53,087 nt of DNA, from contig WTKN01000212.1 in assembly GCA_011524395.1 (NCBI GenBank), positions 59,325 to 112,411 of the forward strand. The letters are read 5' to 3'. This DNA comes from Moorena sp. SS36440bin_2. GTDB lineage: Bacteria; Cyanobacteriota; Cyanobacteriia; Cyanobacteriales; Coleofasciculaceae. A model generated the notes under the pieces. That model saw nothing but the letters and a program-made list of their open reading frames with translations, did no database searches and was not told the DNA's origin. Both the position numbers and the translations under genes were made by a program. Positions 8,636-17,476 of the stretch are shown here, piece after piece. The stretch's first letter is position 1. Each line of letters starts with the position of its first letter.

Positions 8636-9190
8636 TCAAACAGCTACTACCGGCTTCATCCGAATTTCCGTACCGGTGTATTCCGGAACCCAGCCTTCAG
8701 TAGTGATAAAGTAGCGCACAGCTTTAACTCGTCGTGATGGGGTCAGATAAAACCAATGTTCAGTATTCGCTGGCACATTAATGTACTCCTCGGGCTGCAC
8801 AGTCAACTCCATTTGGCTGCCATCAGGACGTACAAACCCAAAAACCCCTTCTCCTGCAATTATGTAGCGCACTTCATCATCAGTATGGTAGTGACAATCC
8901 TTCAATTTGGAAAGGAGGGCATCAAGATTAGGTATGTCTGGGTACAGTACGATTAAGTCACGAGATTGATAGCCAGCAGTTTCCTTAAGTTGTTCAAAGT
9001 AGCTATCTAAAGCTTGGAGTAATGTTTCCTTTTCAATATCACTAAGGGTGTCTTGCTCTAGAAGGCTGTGAATTTCTGGGTTGTCCCCTACAGACCAGTG
9101 ATTTAGCTGAACTTTCAGAGGCGCTAATTCTTGGGCAATATCACTTAGCTCGGTATAGGTTGTACCATCTTCAAGTCGCAAAACCGCCAT
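8636..9190 (-). CDS. mtnD: Acireductone dioxygenase
   Basis: This cupin of 184 residues has the family metal site: 'HYHTDDEVRYIIAG' supplies two His and one Glu, and EHWF supplies the third His. It oxidises acireductone with O2 to formate and 2-keto-4-methylthiobutyrate (Fe form), the last ring-free step of methionine salvage. The ATG at 9190 (MAVLRLEDGT) is chosen because AGGAGG lies 6 nt upstream; an ATG one codon earlier is also possible, and a longer reading from 9247 adds 19 atypical residues. It is the first gene of the mtnD-mtnW-mtnX series. Other pathway genes (mtnA, mtnB, mtnK or mtnN) are not in this window. Confidence 0.9.
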   Translation of the reverse strand: MAVLRLEDGTTYTELSDIAQELAPLKVQLNHWSVGDNPEIHSLLEQDTLSDIEKETLLQALDSYFEQLKETAGYQSRDLIVLYPDIPNLDALLSKLKDCHYHTDDEVRYIIAGEGVFGFVRPDGSQMELTVQPEEYINVPANTEHWFYLTPSRRVKAVRYFITTEGWVPEYTGTEIRMKPVVAV

Positions 9191-9434
9191 CATGTACCTC
9201 CTGTTGGCTCTTCGGTATCCAAAGTTGAAAATTATAATATTAAGCATTGCTCTAGGTCAACCCACACCAGCCATCCAAACACTATTTTTAGGTATCACAA
9301 GGGATAAAACACTTCCAGAAAGGCAGTTTTAGAATAAAGTCCGCCCAGTTTTCCTCAGAAAGGTTAACATAAATTAATATAAGAAGCTAAATTCTATATT
9401 TGCCACATCCTCGAATCTATGGAGGTAACAACGA

Positions 9435-11276
9435 GTGAATAAAAAGTGGAGAAACGCAGGGCTGTATGCACTCCTAGCCATAGTGGTGATCGCCCTTGGT
9501 ACAGCATTTTTGGACAAACCGTCCCCAAGTCGAGATACGTGGCGGTACGACCAGCTGATTAGCCAAGTCGAGAGCGGCAAGGTGGAAACCGTTAGAATCA
9601 GTGCTGACCGCAGTAAAGCGATCGCGATCGCTCAAGATGGTCGTCAGGTAGAGGTCAATCTCCCCAATGACCCACAACTAATCAACCTTCTGAATAATAA
9701 CGGTGTAGATATTTCAGTTCTACCTCAGAGTGATGAAGGCTTCTGGTTCAAGACCTTAAGCAGTTTCTTCTTCCCAATTCTGCTCTTGGTGGGATTGTTT
9801 CTATTACTGCGGCGTGCCCAGAATGGTCCAGGTTCTCAGGCCATGAACTTTGGCAAGTCCAAAGCTAGAGTCCAAATGGAACCCCAAACTCAGGTAACCT
9901 TTGGGGATGTGGCGGGTATTGAGCAAGCCAAGCTAGAGCTTAACGAAGTAGTAGACTTCCTCAAAAATGCTGACCGTTTCACTGCTATTGGGGCTAAAAT
10001 TCCCAAGGGAGTCCTACTCGTCGGACCTCCAGGAACCGGTAAAACTCTCTTAGCTCGTGCAGTAGCTGGGGAAGCAGGTGTTCCCTTTTTCTCCATCTCT
10101 GGTTCTGAGTTCGTCGAGATGTTCGTAGGGGTTGGTGCTTCTCGGGTGCGAGACCTATTTGAGCAAGCCAAAAACAATGCTCCATGTATTGTATTCATTG
10201 ATGAAATCGATGCTGTGGGGCGTCAGCGGGGTGCCGGTTTAGGCGGTGGTAATGATGAACGGGAGCAAACCCTCAACCAGTTGCTGACTGAAATGGATGG
10301 GTTTGAAGGCAATACCGGTATTATTATTATTGCTGCTACCAACCGCCCAGATGTTCTTGATGCTGCCCTACTACGCCCTGGTCGTTTTGATCGACAGGTA
10401 GTAGTAGACCGTCCTGATTATGCCGGACGTTTGGAAATTCTCAACGTTCATGCTCGTGGGAAAACCCTGGCCAAAGATGTGGATCTCGAAAAGATTGCCC
10501 GTCGGACCCCTGGTTTCACCGGAGCAGATTTATCCAACTTGCTCAATGAAGCAGCAATTTTGGCAGCCCGTCGCAACTTAACCGAAATCTCTATGGATGA
10601 GGTGAATGATGCCATTGACCGGGTACTTGCAGGGCCAGAGAAGAAAGACCGGGTAATGAGCGAGAAACGCAAAACCCTCGTAGCGTTTCACGAAGCAGGT
10701 CACGCCCTTGTGGGTGCCTTAATGCCCGATTATGACCCAGTGCAGAAAATTAGCATTATTCCTCGGGGTCGTGCTGGTGGTTTGACTTGGTTCACCCCTA
10801 GCGAAGACCGGATGGATTCAGGCATGTTTTCCCGTTCTTACCTGCAAAATCAGATGGCAGTGGCCTTAGGTGGTCGGATTGCTGAAGAAATTATCTTCGG
10901 TGAAGAAGAAGTGACCACAGGTGCTTCCAATGACTTGCAACAGGTGACTCGGGTGGCACGGCAGATGGTGATGCGCTATGGTATGAGCGATCGCCTTGGC
11001 CCAGTAGCCCTAGGACGGCAGAATGGCAGTATGTTCCTAGGTCGGGATATTGCCTCAGACCGGGATTTCTCAGATGCCACAGCATCAACCATTGATGAAG
11101 AGGTTCGCAAGCTAGTTGATGAAGCCTACGAACGGGCTAAGAATGTAATTCTTGGCAATAAGCACATCCTCGATAAGCTTGCTGAAATGCTGATTGATAA
11201 AGAAACCGTAGATGCTGAGGAACTCCAAGAGATTCTAAGCACTAACGATGTCAAGATGGCTGCGATCGCTCTTTAA
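9435..11276 (+). CDS. ftsH: ATP-dependent zinc metalloprotease FtsH (cyanobacterial FtsH3 type)
   Basis: The 613-residue protein has a first membrane helix at 8-25, a lumen/periplasm-side domain at about 30-105, a second helix at about 108-126, a AAA+ ATPase (Walker A GPPGTGKT at 197-204, Walker B IVFIDEID at 252-259, arginine-rich second region of homology near 314-320) and an M41 protease with HEAGH at 419-423. The whole sequence resembles Synechocystis FtsH3 (slr1604), recalled from memory. FtsH3 works in heterohexamers in the thylakoid (D1 turnover) or plasma membrane (iron response). It starts with GTG, and GGAGG sits 10 nt upstream. A hairpin at 11365-11394 follows. Confidence 0.95.
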   Translation: MNKKWRNAGLYALLAIVVIALGTAFLDKPSPSRDTWRYDQLISQVESGKVETVRISADRSKAIAIAQDGRQVEVNLPNDPQLINLLNNNGVDISVLPQSDEGFWFKTLSSFFFPILLLVGLFLLLRRAQNGPGSQAMNFGKSKARVQMEPQTQVTFGDVAGIEQAKLELNEVVDFLKNADRFTAIGAKIPKGVLLVGPPGTGKTLLARAVAGEAGVPFFSISGSEFVEMFVGVGASRVRDLFEQAKNNAPCIVFIDEIDAVGRQRGAGLGGGNDEREQTLNQLLTEMDGFEGNTGIIIIAATNRPDVLDAALLRPGRFDRQVVVDRPDYAGRLEILNVHARGKTLAKDVDLEKIARRTPGFTGADLSNLLNEAAILAARRNLTEISMDEVNDAIDRVLAGPEKKDRVMSEKRKTLVAFHEAGHALVGALMPDYDPVQKISIIPRGRAGGLTWFTPSEDRMDSGMFSRSYLQNQMAVALGGRIAEEIIFGEEEVTTGASNDLQQVTRVARQMVMRYGMSDRLGPVALGRQNGSMFLGRDIASDRDFSDATASTIDEEVRKLVDEAYERAKNVILGNKHILDKLAEMLIDKETVDAEELQEILSTNDVKMAAIAL

Positions 11277-11364
11277 CACAAGGCGATGTGGACAATCACT
11301 TAGCTCAATACCATGCTGAATAAAATAGCCTCTAGCTATTAATCATCCCTAACAGGACAGTGTA

Positions 11365-11394
11365 ACAGGACAGTGTAAGTAAGCACTGTCCTGT
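11365..11394 (+). terminator. Hairpin after ftsH
   Basis: ACAGGACAGTG at 11365-11375 pairs exactly with CACTGTCCTGT at 11384-11394 around an 8-nt loop and is followed by ATTATTTTG. The left arm is duplicated in tandem (AACAGGACAGTGT at 11351 and 11364), so two alternative hairpins can form. It is probably the ftsH terminator. Confidence 0.7.
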
Positions 11395-11493
11395 ATTATT
11401 TTGAGATTAAATCTTAAACAAGCATAACGATATAATTATTTCTGTTAAAAATTCCATAAGTTAATTTAAATAATAAGTTAGGCGATCCTATAA

Positions 11494-11522
11494 TCCGACT
11501 GATTTTTTTGTGATAGTATAAT
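11494..11522 (+). promoter_or_regulatory. Candidate thiC promoter
   Basis: TATAAT at 11517-11522 is a consensus -10 located 9 nt before the TPP aptamer. The -35 region (around 11494-11499, TCCGAC) is a poor match. Position directly before the riboswitch is the main support. Confidence 0.45.
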
Positions 11523-11530
11523 CAAACCAA

Positions 11531-13001
<1,471 letters not shown>

Positions 13002-13027
13002 TTCAATCATAAATAAGCTGAACCTTT

Positions 13028-13065
13028 GAAAAACCCGGTTTCTTAGCAGAAGCCGGTTTTTTTTT
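13028..13065 (+). terminator. Rho-independent terminator of thiC
   Basis: AAAACCCGGTTTC and GAAGCCGGTTTT form a stem (one bulge and G-U tolerance) around TTAGCA, followed by a run of nine T. It lies 27 nt past the thiC stop. This is the clearest intrinsic terminator in the window. Confidence 0.88.
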
Positions 13066-13130
13066 ACACTCCCACGGCCAAAACCACGTGGGATTTTTAC
13101 TGGCATTTACCTATTATAGGGCTACAGGCT

Positions 13131-13171
13131 GGGAATAGGCAATAGGGAATAAGGAATAAGAAATAGGCAAT
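13131..13171. repeat. GGAATAG/GCAATAG-type 7-nt repeats
   Basis: About six degenerate 7-nt units of the GGGAATA/GGCAATA type follow the thiC terminator. The rest of the 13066-13398 spacer is AT-rich, and I see no gene or clear promoter in it. Confidence 0.6.
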
Positions 13172-13398
13172 ATAAAAGCCAAGTTACACAGCTTTTCGCA
13201 ATTATCAAATAACCATTAGTTGTCAATACCTTAGCGCCGATTGATTTACGTATTTCAAAGCTAATTATAACCCATCTCATAAAATTAGATTATTCCCAGC
13301 TGATTAAGCAGTTAATTTAATATAAAACTCAGGAAATTTTCAGATTATTGAATGATGGTAGTTATAGAGCTAAGATAAAAAACACAAAGGATAAAAAA

Positions 13399-14115
13399 AT
13401 GACAAATCGTAATCAATTTTGGACTATGGCAGATCATTCTCGACTGGAAGCTGAATATCTAGCTGATGAGAAACTGCAATATTTACAACATGCCCCACTG
13501 GAAGCTTTACAGCAGATATGTATCCAGTACCGTCATTTTACCAAAGAGTTTCCTGATAATCTGGCAATTCTCATTTCCAAAGCTCCTTATGGAAAATTTA
13601 AAAGCTTAACCGCTGAGATACTAGCAGAAGAGTTAGGGGAAGGAGATCATGATAAGAATCATCTCCAACTATGGGATAAATATCTGTTAAGTATTGGTAT
13701 CAATCAAGATTTATTTGAAAACTGTCTTAGCGAAGAAAATAAGAGTTTGCTTGGTGAGATAAAGCAACTAACGTTAACCAAGCCTACTACCTATGTGATT
13801 GGATTATGTGGCATGGGTGGAGAGTGTCTTTGCCAAGTTTATCTGTCTACTATGTACAAATATCTTGTCAAAAACCCATACATAAAAGAAAACAAACACA
13901 CCATTGATTGGGAATTTTGGAACTTTCATGTTGGTGAAGCTGATATTATCCATCGTCAAAAGGTCAGAGATGCCATTAATGAGATAGTTGATGCTGACCC
14001 ATCTACCGTAGATGATTTAACGGCTGGCTATCAGAAAGCCAAACAGAATTGGGATACATTTTGGACGAATAACTACAAATTAGCCATGACTAATCAGATG
14101 GCAGCTGTAAATTGA
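13399..14115 (+). CDS. Haem-oxygenase-fold iron-containing redox enzyme family protein
   Basis: A 238-residue, mostly helical soluble protein. It resembles the 'iron-containing redox enzyme' group (Haem_oxygenase_2 / haem-oxygenase-like diiron oxidases such as UndA, BesC and SznF). Candidate iron ligands are an E-x9-H pair in 'EELGEGDHDKNHLQLW', a Glu in 'GMGGECLCQVYLS', and a late helix 'NFHVGEADIIHRQ' giving H-x4-D-x2-H, one residue longer than the usual H-x3-D-x2-H. The ATG at 13399 is preferred because AAAGGAT lies about 8 nt upstream; an ATG at 13348 would add 17 Lys-rich residues. The gene is monocistronic by spacing. The substrate is unknown. Known relatives cleave or desaturate amino or fatty acids, and neighbouring thiC and cysE do not settle the role. 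Confidence 0.6.
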   Translation: MTNRNQFWTMADHSRLEAEYLADEKLQYLQHAPLEALQQICIQYRHFTKEFPDNLAILISKAPYGKFKSLTAEILAEELGEGDHDKNHLQLWDKYLLSIGINQDLFENCLSEENKSLLGEIKQLTLTKPTTYVIGLCGMGGECLCQVYLSTMYKYLVKNPYIKENKHTIDWEFWNFHVGEADIIHRQKVRDAINEIVDADPSTVDDLTAGYQKAKQNWDTFWTNNYKLAMTNQMAAVN

Positions 14116-14335
14116 GTTAATAGTTGAGTGCCATAGAAGTAAGTAGAGTCCATCAATAAAATCACTCTACTGCTTCAAAATATCGAATCCTCACAAATTG
14201 ACCCGATATTTATTATAGCAGTTGGCAATTTAATCAGGTACTCCTGAAAACCCTGAACGACACACAGGACAAGGAAAACCAAAAAAACTGATCGCTGATA
14301 GATCACTGCTAACTGCTATATTAGCTTGACTCAAA

Positions 14336-15151
14336 ATGAAACAAAAATCAGAAATGACCCATTCTCTTGAAGCTTTGAAGAAACATAGCCAAACCACAGA
14401 TCGATCTACTTTAGGCCTGTGGGATTCTATTCGAGCAGATTTTGAGGCTGTGTTTGAGAAAGATCCTGCTGCATCCTCTTGGCTTGAGGTGTTAACTTGC
14501 TATCCAGGCTTACAGGCAGTGACGGTTCATCGCCTTGCCCATATCTTATATCGCCACCGTTTATTTTGGCTGTCTCGCTTCATATCCTACATTGTCCGTT
14601 GGCTAACAGGAATTGATATTCATCCAGGTGCTACCCTTGGTCGGGGCATATTTATTGATCACGGTACAGGTGTAGTAATTGGGCAAACCGCCATCGTTGG
14701 AGATGGAACCTTAATTTATCAAGGTGTTACTTTAGGTGGCACTGGCAAACAACTAGGTAAACGTCATCCTACTCTGGGAAAAAATGTAATCGTCGGAGCG
14801 GGAGCAAAAATTCTTGGGGACATTGAAATTGGAGACAATAGCCGTGTTGGAGCAGGCTCAGTAGTTTTACAGTCTGTTCCTAATGACTGCACTGTCGTTG
14901 GGATTCCGGGACGGATAGTTAGGCAATTCGCCAAGCCGATTAGTCCACTTGCTCACAGTAACATCCCGGATCCAGTAGCTAATGTGGTTGATAAACTTAT
15001 CCAAAGGATAGATGAGTTGGAAATCAAACTAAACCAATTACAGCAGTTTAGAGAAATGGAGTTCACCGAAAAGCTGTTCTGTCAAGCTCCAGCTATCAAT
15101 TTATCTCAAAATCCTAATGTGGATAGCCGTCAACTAGCAAAAGTCGATTAA
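14336..15151 (+). CDS. cysE: Serine O-acetyltransferase
   Basis: The 271-residue protein has the N-terminal helical SAT domain ('DPAASSWLEVLTCYPGLQAV') and a left-handed beta-helix of hexapeptide repeats with catalytic 'GIFIDHGTGVVIG' and 'GVTLGGTGK'. It acetylates serine for cysteine synthesis. The C-terminus is unusual. After the usual end (GIPGRIVR) there are about 85 further residues including a heptad-like coiled coil ('VVDKLIQRIDELEIKLNQLQ') and a polar tail, longer than typical CysE. The coil may promote oligomer or partner contacts (inference). An alternative ATG six codons in is possible. A carrier gene starts within about 30 bp downstream, suggesting co-transcription. Confidence 0.9.
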   Translation: MKQKSEMTHSLEALKKHSQTTDRSTLGLWDSIRADFEAVFEKDPAASSWLEVLTCYPGLQAVTVHRLAHILYRHRLFWLSRFISYIVRWLTGIDIHPGATLGRGIFIDHGTGVVIGQTAIVGDGTLIYQGVTLGGTGKQLGKRHPTLGKNVIVGAGAKILGDIEIGDNSRVGAGSVVLQSVPNDCTVVGIPGRIVRQFAKPISPLAHSNIPDPVANVVDKLIQRIDELEIKLNQLQQFREMEFTEKLFCQAPAINLSQNPNVDSRQLAKVD

Positions 15152-15178
15152 CTTTTGTTAATAGAGGAGATAAATGTC

Positions 15179-16729
15179 TTGGAAATCATAATTGCTACTA
15201 TGCCCTTGTGGGTAGCCATAGTAATGCTAGTGGTATTGCAGCGACCAAGCCAACAGGCAGGACTTGCTACTTTGATAGCTGCTATCGGATCAACACTACT
15301 ATTTCCTGTTTTTCGTTTGTTTCCTGGGCAATTACTACTGGCTCTGGTAAAGGGACTTGCGACATCACTATCAGTGTTCTATGTGCTATTTCCAAGTTTG
15401 CTACTTTACTATCTGCTCAAGTCTGTAGATGGTATGAGCCTTTTAGGACGGGGTATTGCTCGTTTAGTTCCTGAGCGAGACTTACAGGTGTTGCTGCTAG
15501 TGATTGGTTTCGCTCCTTTTGCCGAGTCAGTTAGTGGATTTGGAGTTGGTACCATTTTAGTAATTCCACTATTTATCGCACTAGGTTATAGTTCTGCTCA
15601 GTCAGCTATACTGGGTATTTTGGGTCAAATGGCTGTACCTTGGGGAGGATTGGCAATAGGTACAGTTCTTGGAGCAGAAATAACTAATCTAGATCCTAGT
15701 ATTCTAGGTTCGACAACTGCTCTTTTGACTGCTCCTCTGCCCGTAGTTTACGGACTGGTGGCACTAGCAGTGAGTGGCGGAAAGAAATCCGTGCAACGGC
15801 GATGGCCAGAAGCGATCGCTGCCGGAGTGCTTCTTACCATAGGAGTTTGGGGGTTCAGTTGGATTCCTGGGGTTGAACTGGCCGGTGTACTTGGCAGCAC
15901 AGTGGTGATGTCATTCTTAGTTGTGTGGGCAAACCGAAAAGTATTTCATAAACTATTTCATAAGGCAAAACAAAAAAGACCAGTAAATATAGTCAACACT
16001 GCCCATAATAGTTCCAAAAAAACGGCTAATGATTCGGCTGAGTATGGTATTACTAAAGTATCCCTCTGGCAGGTAATAGCTCCCTACGGGATTCTGACAG
16101 CAATTCTGCTGATTTCTCGCTTAGTTATTCCTCTAAAAATTTGGCTGAAGAGCCATTTTGTGATATCAATAGCTGCCATTAATCTAAATCTACCGCTGCT
16201 TTACAACCCAGGCTTTTATTTACTTTTGACAGCTTTGGCTACAGTCACCATTTTGGGAACAGTCGTACACAAACTGCGAGTGATAACAAGACAAGCTTGG
16301 CAACAATTTATCCCTGGAGCCATAGCACTCGCCTGTTTTCTAGCAGCCTCTCAAGTTATGCAAGCCAGTGGCATGATAGCTAGTCTAGGCATGGCCGCAG
16401 CAACACTTGGTGACAAGTATATATGGGTTGCACCTTGGTTAGCTGCTCTAGGAGGCTGGATTACTGGTTCAAATACTGCGAGTAATGCCCTACTTTCCCA
16501 ATTACAACAAGAGGTAAGCATTCAGTCTGGCTTACCACTACAGTGGCTGATGGGAGCTCAGAACGGAGCTAGCGCCCACGCCACGATGATTTCACCTGCT
16601 CGCGCTATTATTGCTGCCACTGCTGTTGGCTGGTCTGGAGCTGAAGTCTTCTTGCTCCGGCAGATGGGACTAGTGGTTCTAGGAGCAGTGGCAGTTATTA
16701 TGTCACTTCTGGTTTTGGCTGTACTATAA
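15179..16729 (+). CDS. L-lactate/glycolate permease family transporter
   Basis: An integral membrane protein of about 516 residues with about 12-13 helices. It matches the LctP/GlcA family, with 'PFAESVSGFGVGTILV' and the C-terminal signature 'GWITGSNTASNALLSQLQ' and 'GAQNGASAHATMISPARA'. Members carry L-lactate, D-lactate or glycolate with protons; in a cyanobacterium, glycolate or lactate are both plausible. The frame is open from a TTG at 15155. I prefer the TTG at 15179, because GAGGAG at 15164-15169 sits 9 nt before it, while the ATG at 15200 would cut into the first helix. It lies 27 bp after cysE on the same strand. Confidence 0.85.
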   Translation: MEIIIATMPLWVAIVMLVVLQRPSQQAGLATLIAAIGSTLLFPVFRLFPGQLLLALVKGLATSLSVFYVLFPSLLLYYLLKSVDGMSLLGRGIARLVPERDLQVLLLVIGFAPFAESVSGFGVGTILVIPLFIALGYSSAQSAILGILGQMAVPWGGLAIGTVLGAEITNLDPSILGSTTALLTAPLPVVYGLVALAVSGGKKSVQRRWPEAIAAGVLLTIGVWGFSWIPGVELAGVLGSTVVMSFLVVWANRKVFHKLFHKAKQKRPVNIVNTAHNSSKKTANDSAEYGITKVSLWQVIAPYGILTAILLISRLVIPLKIWLKSHFVISIAAINLNLPLLYNPGFYLLLTALATVTILGTVVHKLRVITRQAWQQFIPGAIALACFLAASQVMQASGMIASLGMAAATLGDKYIWVAPWLAALGGWITGSNTASNALLSQLQQEVSIQSGLPLQWLMGAQNGASAHATMISPARAIIAATAVGWSGAEVFLLRQMGLVVLGAVAVIMSLLVLAVL

Positions 16730-16770
16730 AATCTCTATTTTTAGATAGATTAAGTATCAAATAAATAACT

Positions 16771-16798
16771 GAACATAAATTATGTTAAATTTATGTTC
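16771..16798 (+). terminator. AT-rich hairpin after the permease gene
   Basis: GAACATAAAT (16771-16780) pairs exactly with ATTTATGTTC (16789-16798) around 8 nt. It lies 42 nt past the permease stop. There is no T-run, so a terminator role is only possible. Confidence 0.4.
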
Positions 16799-16945
16799 TC
16801 TTGGTTAATAAACTTAAATTTGCTCAAACCCTTTCTGTTCCAAGATACCCGATTACCCATCCGAAGTTCCCTGGTCTTAACAGTCAACTTGAATTATGTC
16901 TGCCTACCAAGTATGATATGTAAATCCTAGAGATCGTTTAGCCAA

Positions 16946-17318
16946 ATGACCCAGCTGAAATGCCCTAAATGTGAAGGAACCTTAGAAGCAGTTGTGTATT
17001 AAACTATTCCTGTAGACCGCTGCACTAGCTGTCAAGGAATCAAACCAGATTCCTTGACAGCTAGTGCAGTTTAAGGACATAAAAGGATCAGAGATTATAG
17101 ATACAGGTGACCCGAAAACAGGGACTAACTTTAATGAAATTAGAGATATCAATTGCCCGAAATGCCAGACAAAACTGACCAAGATGGTTGATATCAAACA
17201 GACTCATATTCGGTATTAAAAATGCCCAGTATGCTATGGTATCTGGTTTGATGCCGGTGAATTTAATGATTATAAGGAAGAGGGAATAGCAGACATTTTT
17301 AAGGAGATTTTTAGCTAA
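16946..17318 (+). pseudogene. Decayed zf-TFIIB-type double zinc-ribbon protein gene
   Basis: Conceptual translation begins MTQLKCPKCEGTLEAVVY, then a TAA where Glu is expected, then TIPVDRCTSCQGI. A second part in another frame reads DIKGSEIIDTGDPKTGTNF, then 'DINCPKCQTKLTKMVDI', another TAA in place of Glu after HIRY, and KCPVCYGIWFDAGEFNDY, ending at the TAA at 17316. The paired CPKC/CxxC-G-I-WFD patterns are those of zf-TFIIB (PF13453-like) zinc ribbons of unknown function. Two in-frame stops and one frameshift near 17070 disable it. The first WFD motif is destroyed by an 8-nt inversion inside a perfect hairpin (17020-17069). Confidence 0.8.
17020..17069 (+). repeat. Perfect 21-bp inverted repeat with flipped 8-nt loop
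   Basis: Arms 17020-17040 (starting CTGCACTAGC) and 17049-17069 are exact reverse complements, with loop CAAACCAG. Read on the plus strand the codons after CQGI give KPDS. If only the loop is flipped to CTGGTTTG they give IWFDS, the motif the family requires and which the second ribbon of the same gene retains (GIWFDAG). Confidence 0.9.
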
Positions 17319-17364
17319 TTAATAAAATAGGCAAATTAATAGGCTAAGTAGCAATTTTAAATGT

Positions 17365-17452
17365 AAATTAATTGGCTGCCACTGGGAAAACCTATGGGAA
17401 AAGGTAGTAGCTTGACCACGATGGTAATTTCCATGATCAAGCAGGTTCTAGA
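17365..17452 (-). pseudogene. 3' remnant of a MEKHLA-domain gene
   Basis: The minus strand reads NLLDHGNYHRGQATTF, then SHRFSQWQPIN, aligning with the C-terminus of the intact MEKHLA protein at 38579-39058 (NLIDEENNYCGQGATF, then SQWIPIN). The Trp codon before NLL has become TAG. Only the last ~30 codons survive, just past the stop of the histidine kinase gene on the same strand. DNA similarity to 38585-38650 is also visible (CCACTGGGAAAAC in both). Confidence 0.7.
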
Positions 17453-17476
17453 TGCTCAATTTTAAAATGATTAGCT

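Noticed and set aside
16982-17197. Minus-strand ORF containing CTSCQGIWFDSLTAS
   Set aside because: The zinc-ribbon match on this strand is produced by the perfect inverted repeat; the rest of the frame is unrelated, while both flanks match the plus strand.
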